Positions 18,826-28,993 of a stretch of DNA of 64,000 nucleotides are shown here, piece after piece. The first letter of the stretch is position 1. Each line of letters begins with the position of its first letter. Location of the stretch: contig NZ_JASVDS010000002.1 in NCBI RefSeq assembly GCF_030285365.1, forward strand, positions 124,001-188,000, read 5' to 3'. A program made the translations under genes and the position numbers. Below the pieces are notes generated by a model. It ran no database searches, was not told the origin of the DNA, and worked only from the letters and a program-made list of their open reading frames with translations. Origin of the DNA: Roseateles subflavus. GTDB lineage: Bacteria > Pseudomonadota > Gammaproteobacteria > Burkholderiales > Burkholderiaceae_C.

Positions 18826-19284
18826 CTACATTGCACCATGCACCTCAACGTAGACATTGGCTGGCTTCGAACGCAGACACACGACCAGGGCAGATCGATG
18901 AGTTGGTGCGGCGGGGCCAGGCGCGGAGTTCCGGATCAGCAAATCGCTGCCATGAGGAATGACCTCCCAAAGACCGCGCTCTCCATATTCGTATAGGGCG
19001 CGAACCAAGAATGTCCGCTCACCACGAGGGCACGAAAACTGGGCCGGCGCGAAAGCGACGACTTCGTACTCTTGCTTCAGTTCGCTGATCGAGACCGCAG
19101 CCAAGCGCTCCTGCGCGCTTTGCAGCTTCGATGCCGGAATCTCAGCAATCCGAGATGCGGAAAGTCGCAGAGCGTCCCCACGCGGGCGGAGTTCATTCGG
19201 AATTTCGCGCATCCATGCATCTCGCTGAGCCGCAAAGCTAGCGCAGGCAATTGCCATTAGTGCGATAAACCACAGTGGCTTCAT
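18826..19284 (-). CDS. Integron cassette 7: secreted hypothetical protein
   Basis: A 152-residue protein with a signal peptide (MKPLWFIALMAIACASFAAQ). The mature part contains FSCPRGERTFLVRALYEYG and ends near VYVEVHGAM. Two cysteines in the mature part could form a disulfide after export. No family recognised. The start was set at MKPLWF because it gives the signal peptide and abuts attC; the upstream in-frame stretch runs through the recombination site. Confidence 0.7.
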   Translation of the reverse strand: MKPLWFIALMAIACASFAAQRDAWMREIPNELRPRGDALRLSASRIAEIPASKLQSAQERLAAVSISELKQEYEVVAFAPAQFSCPRGERTFLVRALYEYGERGLWEVIPHGSDLLIRNSAPGPAAPTHRSALVVCLRSKPANVYVEVHGAM

Positions 19285-19287
19285 GTA

Positions 19288-19357
19288 GCCCTGACGTCGA
19301 AGCTGAGCCGCGAGCGGCGGCCTGCCGACGCGAGTCGGCTCGAGCGACTGGTGAGAT
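19288..19357 (-). other. Degenerate attC site of cassette 6
   Basis: A palindromic stretch shares TGCCGACGCGAGT and GGCTCGAGCGACT with the attC at 18757-18825. The R' core is altered (GTCAGGGC instead of GTTAGGC) and R'' reads GGTGAGA on the + strand. It is probably a mutated, poorly recombining site. Confidence 0.6.
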
Positions 19358-19373
19358 CCCTGCGGCGCCACGA

Positions 19374-19862
19374 CTAGCTGGCAGACCATGTTTGGGTTCT
19401 CTCGACTTGCAGATCTGGTGCCCGGTTCAATAGATGGACGGTTGGCGAGGAGCTGGCCAGCACGTGGATGATCCTGTCCTCGCAGCACAGCACAAACTCT
19501 AGAGTTGGCGAATCTTCTAGCGCGGCGACTGTCGTTCGCGCCTCGGCAAAGGCCCGGAAGGACGACGACACCGCCTCAAAGAGAACCCGCCCCTCCTGCT
19601 TCTCTAGCTCAGGATCCGGTTGATCTAGTGATTCGTCGTAAATGAAGAATGCCCGGCATGCAGGGAACACCACAAGCACGCATCGGCTGCTCGGTTCTAC
19701 CGTGACCGGGAAGTACGGCCCCAAGCGATCTTCACCGACTTCGACGTACTGGCGCTCAGCGCCTTTGATGCCTTCGACCAGGTTGACCTCAAGCGAACCA
19801 TTCAAGGCATGGTTCGCCGAATCAAAGAACCACGCGCTGGCGGCGTCAAGAATTGGATTCAT
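19374..19862 (-). CDS. Integron cassette 6: hypothetical protein
   Basis: A 162-residue soluble protein beginning MNPILDAASAWFFDSANHAL. Strand-rich segments (CVLVVFPACRAFFIYDESLD; FVLCCEDRIIHVLASS) alternate with helices; no catalytic or membrane motif is evident and no family is recognised. The start codon lies 4 bp from the attC core, so the gene nearly fills its cassette. Confidence 0.7.
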   Translation of the reverse strand: MNPILDAASAWFFDSANHALNGSLEVNLVEGIKGAERQYVEVGEDRLGPYFPVTVEPSSRCVLVVFPACRAFFIYDESLDQPDPELEKQEGRVLFEAVSSSFRAFAEARTTVAALEDSPTLEFVLCCEDRIIHVLASSSPTVHLLNRAPDLQVERTQTWSAS

Positions 19863-19865
19863 GGT

Positions 19866-19934
19866 GTCTAACGTTGGAATTCAGCCGACCATCCAGCGAA
19901 GCTGGAGCAGGTCGGCTGCGATGACGGGTTGGGC
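19866..19934 (-). other. attC site of cassette 5
   Basis: Core GTCTAAC (19866-19872, reverse complement GTTAGAC) and core GTTGGGC (19928-19934) flank a palindrome in which CAGCCGACC pairs with GGTCGGCTG. Length 69 bp. Both core sites look usable. Confidence 0.8.
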
Positions 19935-19947
19935 AGCGTGCTCTCAC

Positions 19948-20076
19948 TCATACTTCATCGCATACCAGCACCACAGCCTTGCAATTGGGACACGCCAAAA
20001 AGCAAAGTGCACCCTGCCCGGCGCAGCACTGGCATCGGATTCCACGAACTGCCCAAGAAGGTCGATCAAGCTGCAT
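19948..20076 (-). CDS. Integron cassette 5: 42-residue zinc-ribbon-like microprotein
   Basis: A very short gene filling its own cassette. The protein starts MQLDRPSWAVRG, then CQCC (residues 15-18) and CPNC (29-32), and ends VVLVCDEV. A two-knuckle cysteine pattern in 42 residues implies a single zinc-ribbon fold. I recall similar small PSWAVRG...CDEV proteins in integron cassettes, but their role is unknown. Its stop and start both lie within a few bases to two dozen bases of attC sites, and the coding frame is free of stops, which supports reality despite its size. Confidence 0.7.
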   Translation of the reverse strand: MQLDRPSWAVRGIRCQCCAGQGALCFLACPNCKAVVLVCDEV

Positions 20077-20084
20077 CTAGTGCT

Positions 20085-20161
20085 GCCCAACGTTGTACAT
20101 GAGGGGCGACCGAGGGCGCTAGCCCTGGGACATCCCATCTCGATGGAAGGGGTGGCCGTCT
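20085..20161 (-). other. Degenerate attC site of cassette 4
   Basis: The R' core GTTGGGC (reverse complement at 20085-20091) preceded by ACAAC on the minus strand is clear, and an inverted repeat GAGGGCGCTAGCCCT lies in the middle. No good R'' core is visible next to the gene end at 20162. Confidence 0.5.
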
Positions 20162-20923
20162 TCACGTGAACTGCCCGAGAGTCTTGGTTCGGTCTGGATG
20201 CGTGACGCAGCCGAAGAGGTAAAACGTTCCCCTGTGGAAGGCCTTCCGGCTAATGAGCGTGCCAGGCAGTTGCAGGACGAGATGCATTCTTTTCTGGCAC
20301 TCATCGCAAATCTGGTGCTCAGGATCCTGGACCCATGCCGGACTCGTACCGATGCGAGCTTGATCGATGGGTTCGAACTCGAAGCTCTCCCTGCCGACGC
20401 ACAAGAGGTAGGACAGCAGTTCGGTCGGGTACTTCGGGCATACGGTGCTCAAAGCCACCGACAACGCTGCACTGTCGGCAACGTACCGTTCTGGTGAGAA
20501 CGTGTTTCTCTCCTTGGTCGAGCTCTTCGTTGCATGGCGAGGGACTTGCACCGGGCGATACACATGACCCAAGAGGGAGGGCTCGAAGGCTGTGGCCTCA
20601 ACGAACTGGAGTTCGACTGTGTTGGATACCGTGGCCTCGACGACTCTCCCGGCCCAGGGAAACTGAGGCAGTTCCTTTGGAATTGGTACAAGGCATCTCG
20701 TTTCGGTGGTCGCCTTGTTTGTACGAGCCAAGACATAGCCGTTGGCGGCGGTAGTTCCGGTTTGCTCGACAAGCGAATAGATGCGCTCGAGTTGCTCTGG
20801 TGTAAGCGTTGCAGCACAACGCGCAACGCACAGCCGTTTGCGATTGAAGCGCACAAGAACCACCGCCAAAGCCAATGCGGCAGTCGAAGCGGCGACTATG
20901 CCAAGCACTGCAAGTGGTGACAT
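20162..20923 (-). CDS. Integron cassette 4: membrane-anchored protein, DUF1963-like C-terminus
   Basis: A 253-residue protein with an N-terminal membrane helix (LAVLGIVAASTAALALAVVL). The C-terminal half includes TELLSYLLCVGRESF, CDECQKRMHLVLQLPG and GTFYLFGCVTHPDRT, which resembles the metal-binding, water-logged-looking end of DUF1963/YwqG-like proteins; this link is tentative. Start chosen at MSPLAV, 6 bp from attC. It is the largest product in the array, and an anchored sensor or immunity-like role is conceivable but unproven. Confidence 0.65.
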   Translation of the reverse strand: MSPLAVLGIVAASTAALALAVVLVRFNRKRLCVARCAATLTPEQLERIYSLVEQTGTTAANGYVLARTNKATTETRCLVPIPKELPQFPWAGRVVEATVSNTVELQFVEATAFEPSLLGHVYRPVQVPRHATKSSTKERNTFSPERYVADSAALSVALSTVCPKYPTELLSYLLCVGRESFEFEPIDQARIGTSPAWVQDPEHQICDECQKRMHLVLQLPGTLISRKAFHRGTFYLFGCVTHPDRTKTLGQFT

Positions 20924-20928
20924 GGGAC

Positions 20929-20994
20929 GGCTAACGTTCGATATCAGCCGCGGGACCGCGTAGCGATTCCGTCGGCTGCATAGATTGGTTAGGC
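20929..20994 (-). other. attC site of cassette 3
   Basis: GGCTAAC (20929-20935) and GTTAGGC (20988-20994) are good core sites around an imperfect palindrome with CAGCCG and CGGCTG arms. Length 66 bp. Confidence 0.8.
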
Positions 20995-21003
20995 ATGGCG
21001 GTC

Positions 21004-21420
21004 TCAACCATAACGCCTATTGAGTTCAGAAAGGGACCCCATGACCAATCGCTCCAACACACCTTGATCAAGGTCTTCGAGGCGCCTGAAATACAAGCAT
21101 GCCTTGCCCATCTTATGTTTGCCGAGTCTCTCTAGGAGTGCCGACTGCTCTGAGCCACCGGCCAGGAGGTAGAGGACGATGTCTTTCCCGCGGATTGCGA
21201 AACCAGAGGCACAGGACTCGCCGGATTTCCCACCTGCGAGGGGGTACCGATACACTCCGAAACCAACAATGCTAGCGCCCCACATTTTGGGTTCTTGCCC
21301 CGTGATTCGCTCGAACATGGATATCAACGATTTGCAGTCCGCCAGTTGATCCACCGATGCGCGGGAAGCAAGGTACTCCTCGACGCTGGCCCCTGTAGGT
21401 TTGGTTTTGGGTTCTGCCAC
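21004..21420 (-). CDS. Integron cassette 3: DUF1801 domain protein
   Basis: A 138-residue cytoplasmic protein matching DUF1801 (YdhG-like fold): SVEEYLASRASVDQLADC, MWGASIVGFGVYRYP and HKMGKACLYFRRLEDLD. The biochemical function of the family is unknown. Translation must begin at GTG 21420, as no ATG fits. DUF1801 genes are recurrent integron passengers. Confidence 0.8.
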   Translation of the reverse strand: MAEPKTKPTGASVEEYLASRASVDQLADCKSLISMFERITGQEPKMWGASIVGFGVYRYPLAGGKSGESCASGFAIRGKDIVLYLLAGGSEQSALLERLGKHKMGKACLYFRRLEDLDQGVLERLVMGSLSELNRRYG

Positions 21421-21450
21421 GGGATCGCCCTCAGAGGTGAGAGTGGCCTC

Positions 21451-21561
21451 GCCTAACGTTGAAGCAAAGCGGCCCGCGACGGCAGGACGCCGAAGGGCCA
21501 GAATGAAATGAGGCCCGAAGGCGGCATGCCGTTGCGGGTCCGGTTGAGTGACGGGTTAGCC
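21451..21561 (-). other. Long attC site of cassette 2
   Basis: A 111-bp site with core GTTAGGC (reverse complement at 21451-21457) and GTTAGCC (21555-21561). The internal hairpin has the GGACGCCGAAGGGCC/GGCCCGAAGGCGG type of arms. Bases 21479-21548 are identical to 22049-22118. The stop codon of the cassette gene overlaps the right core. Confidence 0.85.
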
Positions 21562-22017
21562 GGCATTGCGGCCTCCAATGATCCCCCCAAGAACTACAGA
21601 CGATGCGATGACTGCAATATACATAGCCATTCGGCGGCGTCGACGCTTGCGCGCTTCGGCCAGCTGACGCCCCCTTTGCATGCGATACGAATTGGTTCGA
21701 TCTCGCCAGTCGTCCACTGACTGAAAGCGCGTCAGCTTTTCACTGTACACACCTGCATTGAGCAGCCCAGCCAATTCGAACATAACCTCGACAAGCTCTT
21801 GGGTTGGATCTTGCGCGTGGATGAGTCCATGTGGATCGAGTGACAGGTGCTGTCGGCGATTGGACTTGAGCTTTGCAACTGAGATGCGTACGCCCGATCG
21901 GTTGAACTCATCAGATAAGTCAAGTTTTGGACATTGGCGTGCGGCATCCATCCAATCGGACGTGCTGATCGGGTTCGACTTGAATCCGTCTCGCGCGACG
22001 TAGATGTGAAAACTCAT
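21556..22017 (-). CDS. Integron cassette 2: tail-anchored hypothetical protein
   Basis: A 153-residue protein starting MSFHIYVARDGFKSNPIS. The middle is strand-rich (RQHLSLDPHGLIHAQDPTQE), then a basic run (RKRRRRRMAMY) leads into a C-terminal helix (IAVIASSVVLGGIIGG), so it is probably anchored with the bulk in the cytoplasm. Its last codons overlap attC. No family recognised. Confidence 0.7.
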   Translation of the reverse strand: MSFHIYVARDGFKSNPISTSDWMDAARQCPKLDLSDEFNRSGVRISVAKLKSNRRQHLSLDPHGLIHAQDPTQELVEVMFELAGLLNAGVYSEKLTRFQSVDDWRDRTNSYRMQRGRQLAEARKRRRRRMAMYIAVIASSVVLGGIIGGRNAG

Positions 22018-22020
22018 GCT

Positions 22021-22131
22021 GGCTAACGTTGTAGCTAACCGGCCCGCTACGGCAGGACGCCGAAGGGCCAGAATGAAATGAGGCCCGAAGGCGGCATGCC
22101 GTTGCGGGTCCGGTTGAGCGAGGGGTTAGGC
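22021..22131 (-). other. Long attC site of cassette 1
   Basis: Cores GGCTAAC (22021-22027) and GTTAGGC (22125-22131) enclose an 111-bp imperfect palindrome. It is the near twin of the site at 21451-21561, showing that the array has its own attC family. Confidence 0.85.
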
Positions 22132-22161
22132 CTCGCTCGGCGCAAAGCCCTTGGCTCTGGC

Positions 22162-22554
22162 TTAGTACAACTTGACTTCAAGAACCGACACCGTGACTCG
22201 ATGTGGAAGACCAGCACCTTCGAGGGCTTGCGCAAGGCGTACAAGATCCTGAGTTCTTGTCCCGTTTGCAAACGACCCTGGCTCTATACGTTCCCAGTAG
22301 AACTGCTTTGGGATGATGAGGTGTGCGATCTCCTGGAAGGGGAAAGGCTGGCCCCAAACGCCTGAATCTCCAATGCAGTTTTTGAGGACGTCTCCCGCGT
22401 TTGGAAGACCGCTCGTCCAGTACCCAGCGTCGCGAGACAACCTTTCGAAGGTTGTCCAGGCGCACCAACTTTCGCTGAACTCTGCAACTGGATCGCCCTT
22501 CCCAAGGACGCGATTGCATATGAAGAAGAACTGGCGCCACTGCTCATCAGACAT
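22162..22554 (-). CDS. Integron cassette 1: hypothetical protein
   Basis: A 130-residue soluble protein, the first cassette gene and therefore the one best placed for expression from an integrase-end promoter. It begins MSDEQWRQFFFICNRVLGKG, is rich in aromatic residues and contains HLIIPKQFYWERIEPG. No domain or catalytic motif recognised. Start 11 bp from the attI crossover. Confidence 0.7.
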   Translation of the reverse strand: MSDEQWRQFFFICNRVLGKGDPVAEFSESWCAWTTFERLSRDAGYWTSGLPNAGDVLKNCIGDSGVWGQPFPFQEIAHLIIPKQFYWERIEPGSFANGTRTQDLVRLAQALEGAGLPHRVTVSVLEVKLY

Positions 22555-22564
22555 AGGTTGCGAG

Positions 22565-22680
22565 GCCTAACTACTGGTTTATCCAGCACGGTGTGCCGCA
22601 GAACTCAGCGGCTTGCCGCTTAACCAACCGCGCCTGTGCGCTTGCAAGTCCTTGATCGGCATCCACAATCGGTGGATGGA
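22565..22680 (-). other. attI-like region and probable cassette promoter zone
   Basis: The crossover core GTTAGGC (reverse complement at 22565-22571) marks where cassette 1 joined. The sequence up to the LexA box is not palindromic like attC, as expected for attI. A cassette promoter should lie here or in the integrase 5' end, but I cannot point to one with confidence. Confidence 0.6.
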
Positions 22681-22696
22681 CTGTTGTTCCATACAG
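22681..22696. promoter_or_regulatory. LexA (SOS) box upstream of the integrase
   Basis: CTGTTGTTCCATACAG fits CTGT-N8-ACAG exactly. It lies 101 bp before the integrase start. Integron integrases in many bacteria are repressed by LexA, so cassette shuffling would be induced by DNA damage. Confidence 0.8.
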
Positions 22697-22797
22697 CATT
22701 AAACTCTTGCACAAATCGGCTGCTCCCAGGCCGCTGACTGTGCCAGTTGCTTCCGGGGCATGCAACGGTGGGCTTTCACTTCAGCGGGGAGGCATGC

Positions 22798-23864
22798 ATG
22801 CCGAGTCCAACGCGCGAAATGCCGTCTCGCGGAACTCTGCGGCCCAGCTCGGCACACCGTCTGCCGCCGCTGACGGCTCCTCGGCTGCTGGACCCGTTGC
22901 GCGAGCGGATCCGCTATCTGCACTACAGCCGCAGCACCGAGGACATCTATGTCTACTGGTGCCGCTCTTTCATTCGATTCCACGGGCTGCGCCATCCTCG
23001 CGACATGGGCGGTCCAGAGGTAGAGGCCTTCTTGGCTTGGCTAGCTGACGAGCGCCAGGTGGCCAGTGCCACGCACAAGCAGGCGCTATCGGCCCGTCTC
23101 TTCCTCTACACAAAGGTCCTGGACGTGGATTCGCCATGGGTGGCCCGTATCGAGCGCCCGCGGGGGCGCCGCCGACTGCCCCTTGTGTTGAGCCGCCAGG
23201 AGCTTGCGGCGGTACTGAAGCTGCTAACTGGCGAACTCGGCCTTCTGGCCCGCCTGCTCTACGGCACTGGCATGCGGATCAACGAAGCTCTGCAACTGCG
23301 CGTCAAGGATGGCGACTTCGCACACCAGGCGCTCATCGTGCGGGCAGGCAAGGGCAGCAAGGACCGAGTGCTGATGTTGCCGCAATCGCTTGTCGCCCGC
23401 TACGCGATCCACTCGCCGCTGGACGAATGATCTGGACGGCCGATGCGGCAGCCGGTAAGGCGGGCGTCGAGCTACCTCACCCGTTGGAGCGCAAGCACCC
23501 GCGCGCCGGGGCGTCATGGGCCTGGTTCTGGCTGTTCCCGCAGGCCGTGCACTCGACGGACCCGGGTAGCGGCGTGGTGCGCCGCCATCACCTTTTCGAC
23601 CAGACTTTCCAGCTCGCCTTCAAGCGAGCCGTGCAGGCAGCTGGTATCGCCAAGCCGGCAACGCCACACACGCTTCGGCACTGCTTCGCCACGCATCTGC
23701 TTCAGCGCGGCCGTGACATCCGAACGGTGCAGGAACTGCTGGGCCACGCCGATGTGGCCACCGCCATGATCTACACCCCTGTGTTCAAGGTCGGCGGCGG
23801 CGCTGTGCGAAGCCCATTGGACTCGCTGCCCACAGGTGAAGCGCCGCAAAGCAGTCGGTGGTGA
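22798..23864 (+). pseudogene. intI: Integron integrase, disrupted by a frameshift
   Basis: A tyrosine recombinase of the IntI group. The first part (22798-23430) has the SAM-like N-terminal domain ([21 protein letters not shown]) and the first catalytic arginine in [13 protein letters not shown]. The second part, in another frame and ending at 23864, has the IntI-specific insert ([20 protein letters not shown]), [23 protein letters not shown] and the tyrosine in MIYTPV. One missing base near 23398-23402 breaks the frame; adding one would restore [12 protein letters not shown] 22798 follows GGGGAGG. The gene diverges from the cassettes, the normal integron layout. Confidence 0.92.
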
Positions 23865-23981
23865 GTGGCCGCCACCAGCCTAGGCGAGACGGTCGTCTCC
23901 CGACCAGTGCGAGCCCATACAAGCAAGCCCAGTGGTCAGCAGGAAGGGGCATGGATGGTCAACGAGACCGGAAGCCGCGCC

Positions 23982-24019
23982 CAAAACAAAGAAGCCCACG
24001 GCTGCAAGCTCGTGGGCTT
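23982..24019 (-). terminator. Terminator downstream of the small gene at 24109-24327
   Basis: Leftward, AAGCCCACG/CGTGGGCTT arms are followed by a T-rich tract (TCTTTGTTTT). It would end transcription coming from the cold-shock region and is the right-hand copy of the repeat flanking the integron. Confidence 0.7.
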
Positions 24020-24039
24020 CTCCCCGGCGCGACGGCCGC
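23992..24039 (+). repeat. Right copy of the integron-flanking repeat
   Basis: A 48-bp near copy of 18146-18192 in the same orientation. It is followed by CGGCGAGGCCGGCC and a CCCCCTTGAGGGGC palindrome, which the left copy lacks. Confidence 0.8.
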
Positions 24040-24108
24040 GGGGCCGGCGAGGCCGGCCCGTCTGCCGTGCCCCCTTGAGGGGCGCGAAGCGCGCAGGGCG
24101 TGGTCGTG

Positions 24109-24327
24109 TTACTGCTGCGCGGTGACCCAGGCCTGCCCCTGTGCGCGGGCATAGTTCAGCGCCTGGCGGCGGCCGGTGAAGCGCGGGGTGAAGCGCATCA
24201 CGCGATCGTGGTTGGCCGAGCCGTGGCCCGAGCGGATGGAGACGCTGGCGTAGAAGCCGCCGTCGTCGGAAGTCTTGATGAAAGGTGAGACAAGGAAACG
24301 CCCCACCTCGATGCTGTTCTTTTGCAT
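24109..24327 (-). CDS. Small conserved-looking hypothetical protein
   Basis: A 72-residue protein: MQKNSIEVGRFLVSP, then GGFYASVSIRSGHGSANHDRV and a C-terminal RRQALNYARAQGQAWV. The pattern (short beta strands, then a helix) resembles small proteins I recall beside cold-shock genes in Burkholderiales, but I cannot name the family. It follows the cold-shock gene on the same strand and may share its transcript. Confidence 0.65.
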   Translation of the reverse strand: MQKNSIEVGRFLVSPFIKTSDDGGFYASVSIRSGHGSANHDRVMRFTPRFTGRRQALNYARAQGQAWVTAQQ

Positions 24328-24549
24328 GGTCTTCTCGAGGTGTGCGCCTTGAGGGAGCCGCCCCGTCATGGGGTCGGAAGAGCCGTCTTGGCGCGGATGG
24401 TGTGGGAGTTCAGGTCACGTGACGTGGTGAACTCAAGGAATGGGCGCCCAGGGAGATCGGGCGCCAGGGCCGTGATCCGCAGGGATCACGGCAGGGGGTG
24501 TGGGCCATCCACGCGGATGGCCCGGGCCTTCCCAGGCCTGGAGGAAGCT

Positions 24550-24765
24550 TTACAGGGGCTTGATGTTCGAAGCCTGCAGGCCCTTGGGGCCTTGCTTGAC
24601 TTCGAATTCAACCTGCTGGCCTTCTGCCAGGGTGCGGAAGCCGCCGCCGTTGCGGATTTCGCTGTGGTGGGCGAAGAGGTCCTTGCTGCCGTCAGCCGGG
24701 GTGATGAAACCGAAGCCCTTGCCGTCGTCGAACCACTTGACGATGCCGTTCTGGATGCTGCTCAT
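24550..24765 (-). CDS. Cold-shock protein, CspA family
   Basis: A 71-residue single-stranded nucleic acid-binding protein. It has RNP1 (KGFGFI, about residues 16-21) and RNP2 (LFAHHSEI) of the cold-shock domain, with length normal for CspA. The family melts RNA secondary structure and can act as a transcription antiterminator. A long untranslated leader upstream is typical of temperature-regulated csp genes. Confidence 0.95.
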   Translation of the reverse strand: MSSIQNGIVKWFDDGKGFGFITPADGSKDLFAHHSEIRNGGGFRTLAEGQQVEFEVKQGPKGLQASNIKPL

Positions 24766-25139
24766 GGTGTTTTCTTTCAAAAATGAAGAAGGAATCCGTG
24801 CGCGCGAGCCGCGACACACGGAGGGGTAGTACAGACACGCAAGAGAGATCAAGCCGGTGATTGAGCCACCCAGCGAGTCGCTTGGGGGCAGGCGCTTCGG
24901 GCGGAGCCCGTGGGCGGAATCCGTGGGATCCCGAGAGATGGCGCTGGAGGCTGAAGGGCGGGCCGGTATCGGTGAGAGCTGAAACCGGAACGCTTGCAAA
25001 GACCTTGAAGAAACGGTCTTGAGCGAATGTATAGAGTCAGAGTGTAGCACGTCCTGCCCCGCCGGACTGGTCAGCCTTGTTGGCGCGCAAGACGGCGACG
25101 GCCGAGGCGCGGCAAGATCACCGCCTGGCCCGTCCCCAC
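24766..25139 (-). promoter_or_regulatory. Region upstream of the cold-shock gene (long leader candidate)
   Basis: This 374-bp gap between divergent genes must carry the csp promoter and probably a long 5' leader. Leftward-read sequence near the start (TTTTTGAAAGAAAACACC) is A/T-rich against a GC-rich background. I cannot fold it reliably, and the NnrS promoter must also lie here. Confidence 0.4.
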
Positions 25140-26390
25140 ATGCGCACTCCGCCCCCCCGAACCACACCCTTCGCCGCCCCGCCGACGCGCAAGCTGCCTC
25201 CCGGGGCGCGACCGCATCAGCGGCTGTTCGCCCTGGGACTCGCCCTGGCGGCGCTCACGGGCCTGTGGTGGGCGGCGGTCCTGCTGGCACGCGCACAGGG
25301 CCTGGCGGTGCCTTGGGCCGTGCCCGCCGGGCTGGCGCACGGGCTGCTGTTCGGGCTGGGGGCCATGCCGGCGTTCATCGCCGGCTTCTTCTTCACGGCC
25401 GGGCCGCGCTGGCTGCAGGTGGCGCCGGATCTCGTCCCGGTGACGCGCCTGCATCGGTATGCAGCCGTGATGGCCCTGGGCTGGGCCTGCGCCTGGCCGG
25501 GGCTGCACCTGAATGCGACGCTCGCGGGCGCCGGCGTGGTGGGGGTGGCGGTGGGCTGGGGCGCGCTGTGGCGCCTGGCCGGGCAGCTGTTGCGTAGCTC
25601 TCGCGCGCCGGACCGCCTGCATCTGCGCGGCGTGCACGGCGCCTGGCTGGTCGGCTTGATGTGCCTCGGCGTGACGGGGCTGGCGCTGCTCGCCGGGCAG
25701 TTCGGCATTGCCCGTCTCGGGCTTCAGGGGGGCTTGTGGTGGAGCCTGCTGCCCATCTTCCTGATGGCCCTGCACCGCATGGTGCCGATGTTTGCGGACT
25801 TTGCCCCCTGGCCCGTGCCGGAGCGCCGGCTCTTCTGGGCGGCTCTGGCGGCCTGTGCCTGGGGCGGAGCCTGGGCCCTGCTGGAGGTCTGGCCGACACC
25901 TCTGGCGCTGCCCTCGTTCGTGCGGTTCGGGCGCGCCGGCATCGAGGCCCTGGCCGCCGCGCTGCTGCTGGCGCAAGCCTGGCGCTGGCGCCGCATGGCA
26001 GGCCTGCCGCTGATGGCCCTGATGCTGTGCGGAGGCGGGTGGCTGGCGGTGGGGATCGGGCTGTCGGCGGTGTCCGCGGCGGCCCGGGGGCTGGGCGGTA
26101 CGGGACTCGGCCTGGCGCCGCTGCATGCGGTCTTTGCGGGTGGGCTGGCGAGCCTGATGCTGGCCCAGGTGACTCGCGTGAGCAGCGCCCACGCCGGGCG
26201 CGCCGTGGCCATGGATCGCGGCCTGGGAGGGTGGGTGCTCATCCTGCAGCTGGCCGTGGCCCTGCGCCTGTGGGCGGCCGTGGCCATGTCCGCGCCGCCT
26301 TGGGTGCTGCCCCTGGCCGCCGGGCTGTGGGCCATCGCGCTGACGGGCTGGAGCCTGCGGCTGCTGGGCTGGCAGCGGTCGGCCGGATGA
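25140..26390 (+). CDS. nnrS: NnrS family membrane protein
   Basis: A 416-residue protein with about twelve hydrophobic helices. Family marks include [35 protein letters not shown] and [20 protein letters not shown]. NnrS proteins bind haem and copper and help cells tolerate nitric oxide; no nitrite or nitric oxide reductase genes are in the window. ATG 25140 is preferred over an in-frame TTG at 25077, which would add an unusual charged extension. Confidence 0.9.
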   Translation: MRTPPPRTTPFAAPPTRKLPPGARPHQRLFALGLALAALTGLWWAAVLLARAQGLAVPWAVPAGLAHGLLFGLGAMPAFIAGFFFTAGPRWLQVAPDLVPVTRLHRYAAVMALGWACAWPGLHLNATLAGAGVVGVAVGWGALWRLAGQLLRSSRAPDRLHLRGVHGAWLVGLMCLGVTGLALLAGQFGIARLGLQGGLWWSLLPIFLMALHRMVPMFADFAPWPVPERRLFWAALAACAWGGAWALLEVWPTPLALPSFVRFGRAGIEALAAALLLAQAWRWRRMAGLPLMALMLCGGGWLAVGIGLSAVSAAARGLGGTGLGLAPLHAVFAGGLASLMLAQVTRVSSAHAGRAVAMDRGLGGWVLILQLAVALRLWAAVAMSAPPWVLPLAAGLWAIALTGWSLRLLGWQRSAG

Positions 26391-26690
26391 GCGGCTGAGG
26401 CGCCCTCGACGCGCCTCGGGCGGGGGACGGACGCTGTCCGACATTCAGTCATTGCCTGAACGTCGTACAGGGCGGCGTTGTGCGCTGCTCGACAAACAGA
26501 CAGCACCCGGCGCTGCCAGAACGCCGGGGGGCGCCCGGTGGGGCCGCCTGGGCGACGCCGGGGCGGTGTGGGCGCCCGCGCCTCATGGTTTGCACGTAGA
26601 AAAGGCAGCAGGCACCGGTCTGGGCATGGCACTTGCACTCCGCTGGGGCGACGTCCGCGTCGACACCTCAAAGAATCACGGAGACAACGC

Positions 26691-28940
<2,250 letters not shown>

Positions 28941-28993
28941 GCGAGGACCGATCTTCTCCTCCCCGGCGTGATCCTTGCGATCGCCGGCTTCAT

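Noticed and set aside
19944..20165. A 73-codon leftward frame overlapping cassette 5
   Set aside because: It crosses an attC core and conflicts with the better-supported 42-residue zinc-ribbon gene in another frame.
22565..22680. A ninth attC site next to the integrase
   Set aside because: It has only one good core and no long palindrome, so it fits attI better.
22571..22765. A 64-codon leftward frame between integrase and first cassette
   Set aside because: It covers the attI region and LexA box, has no family match and no start signal.
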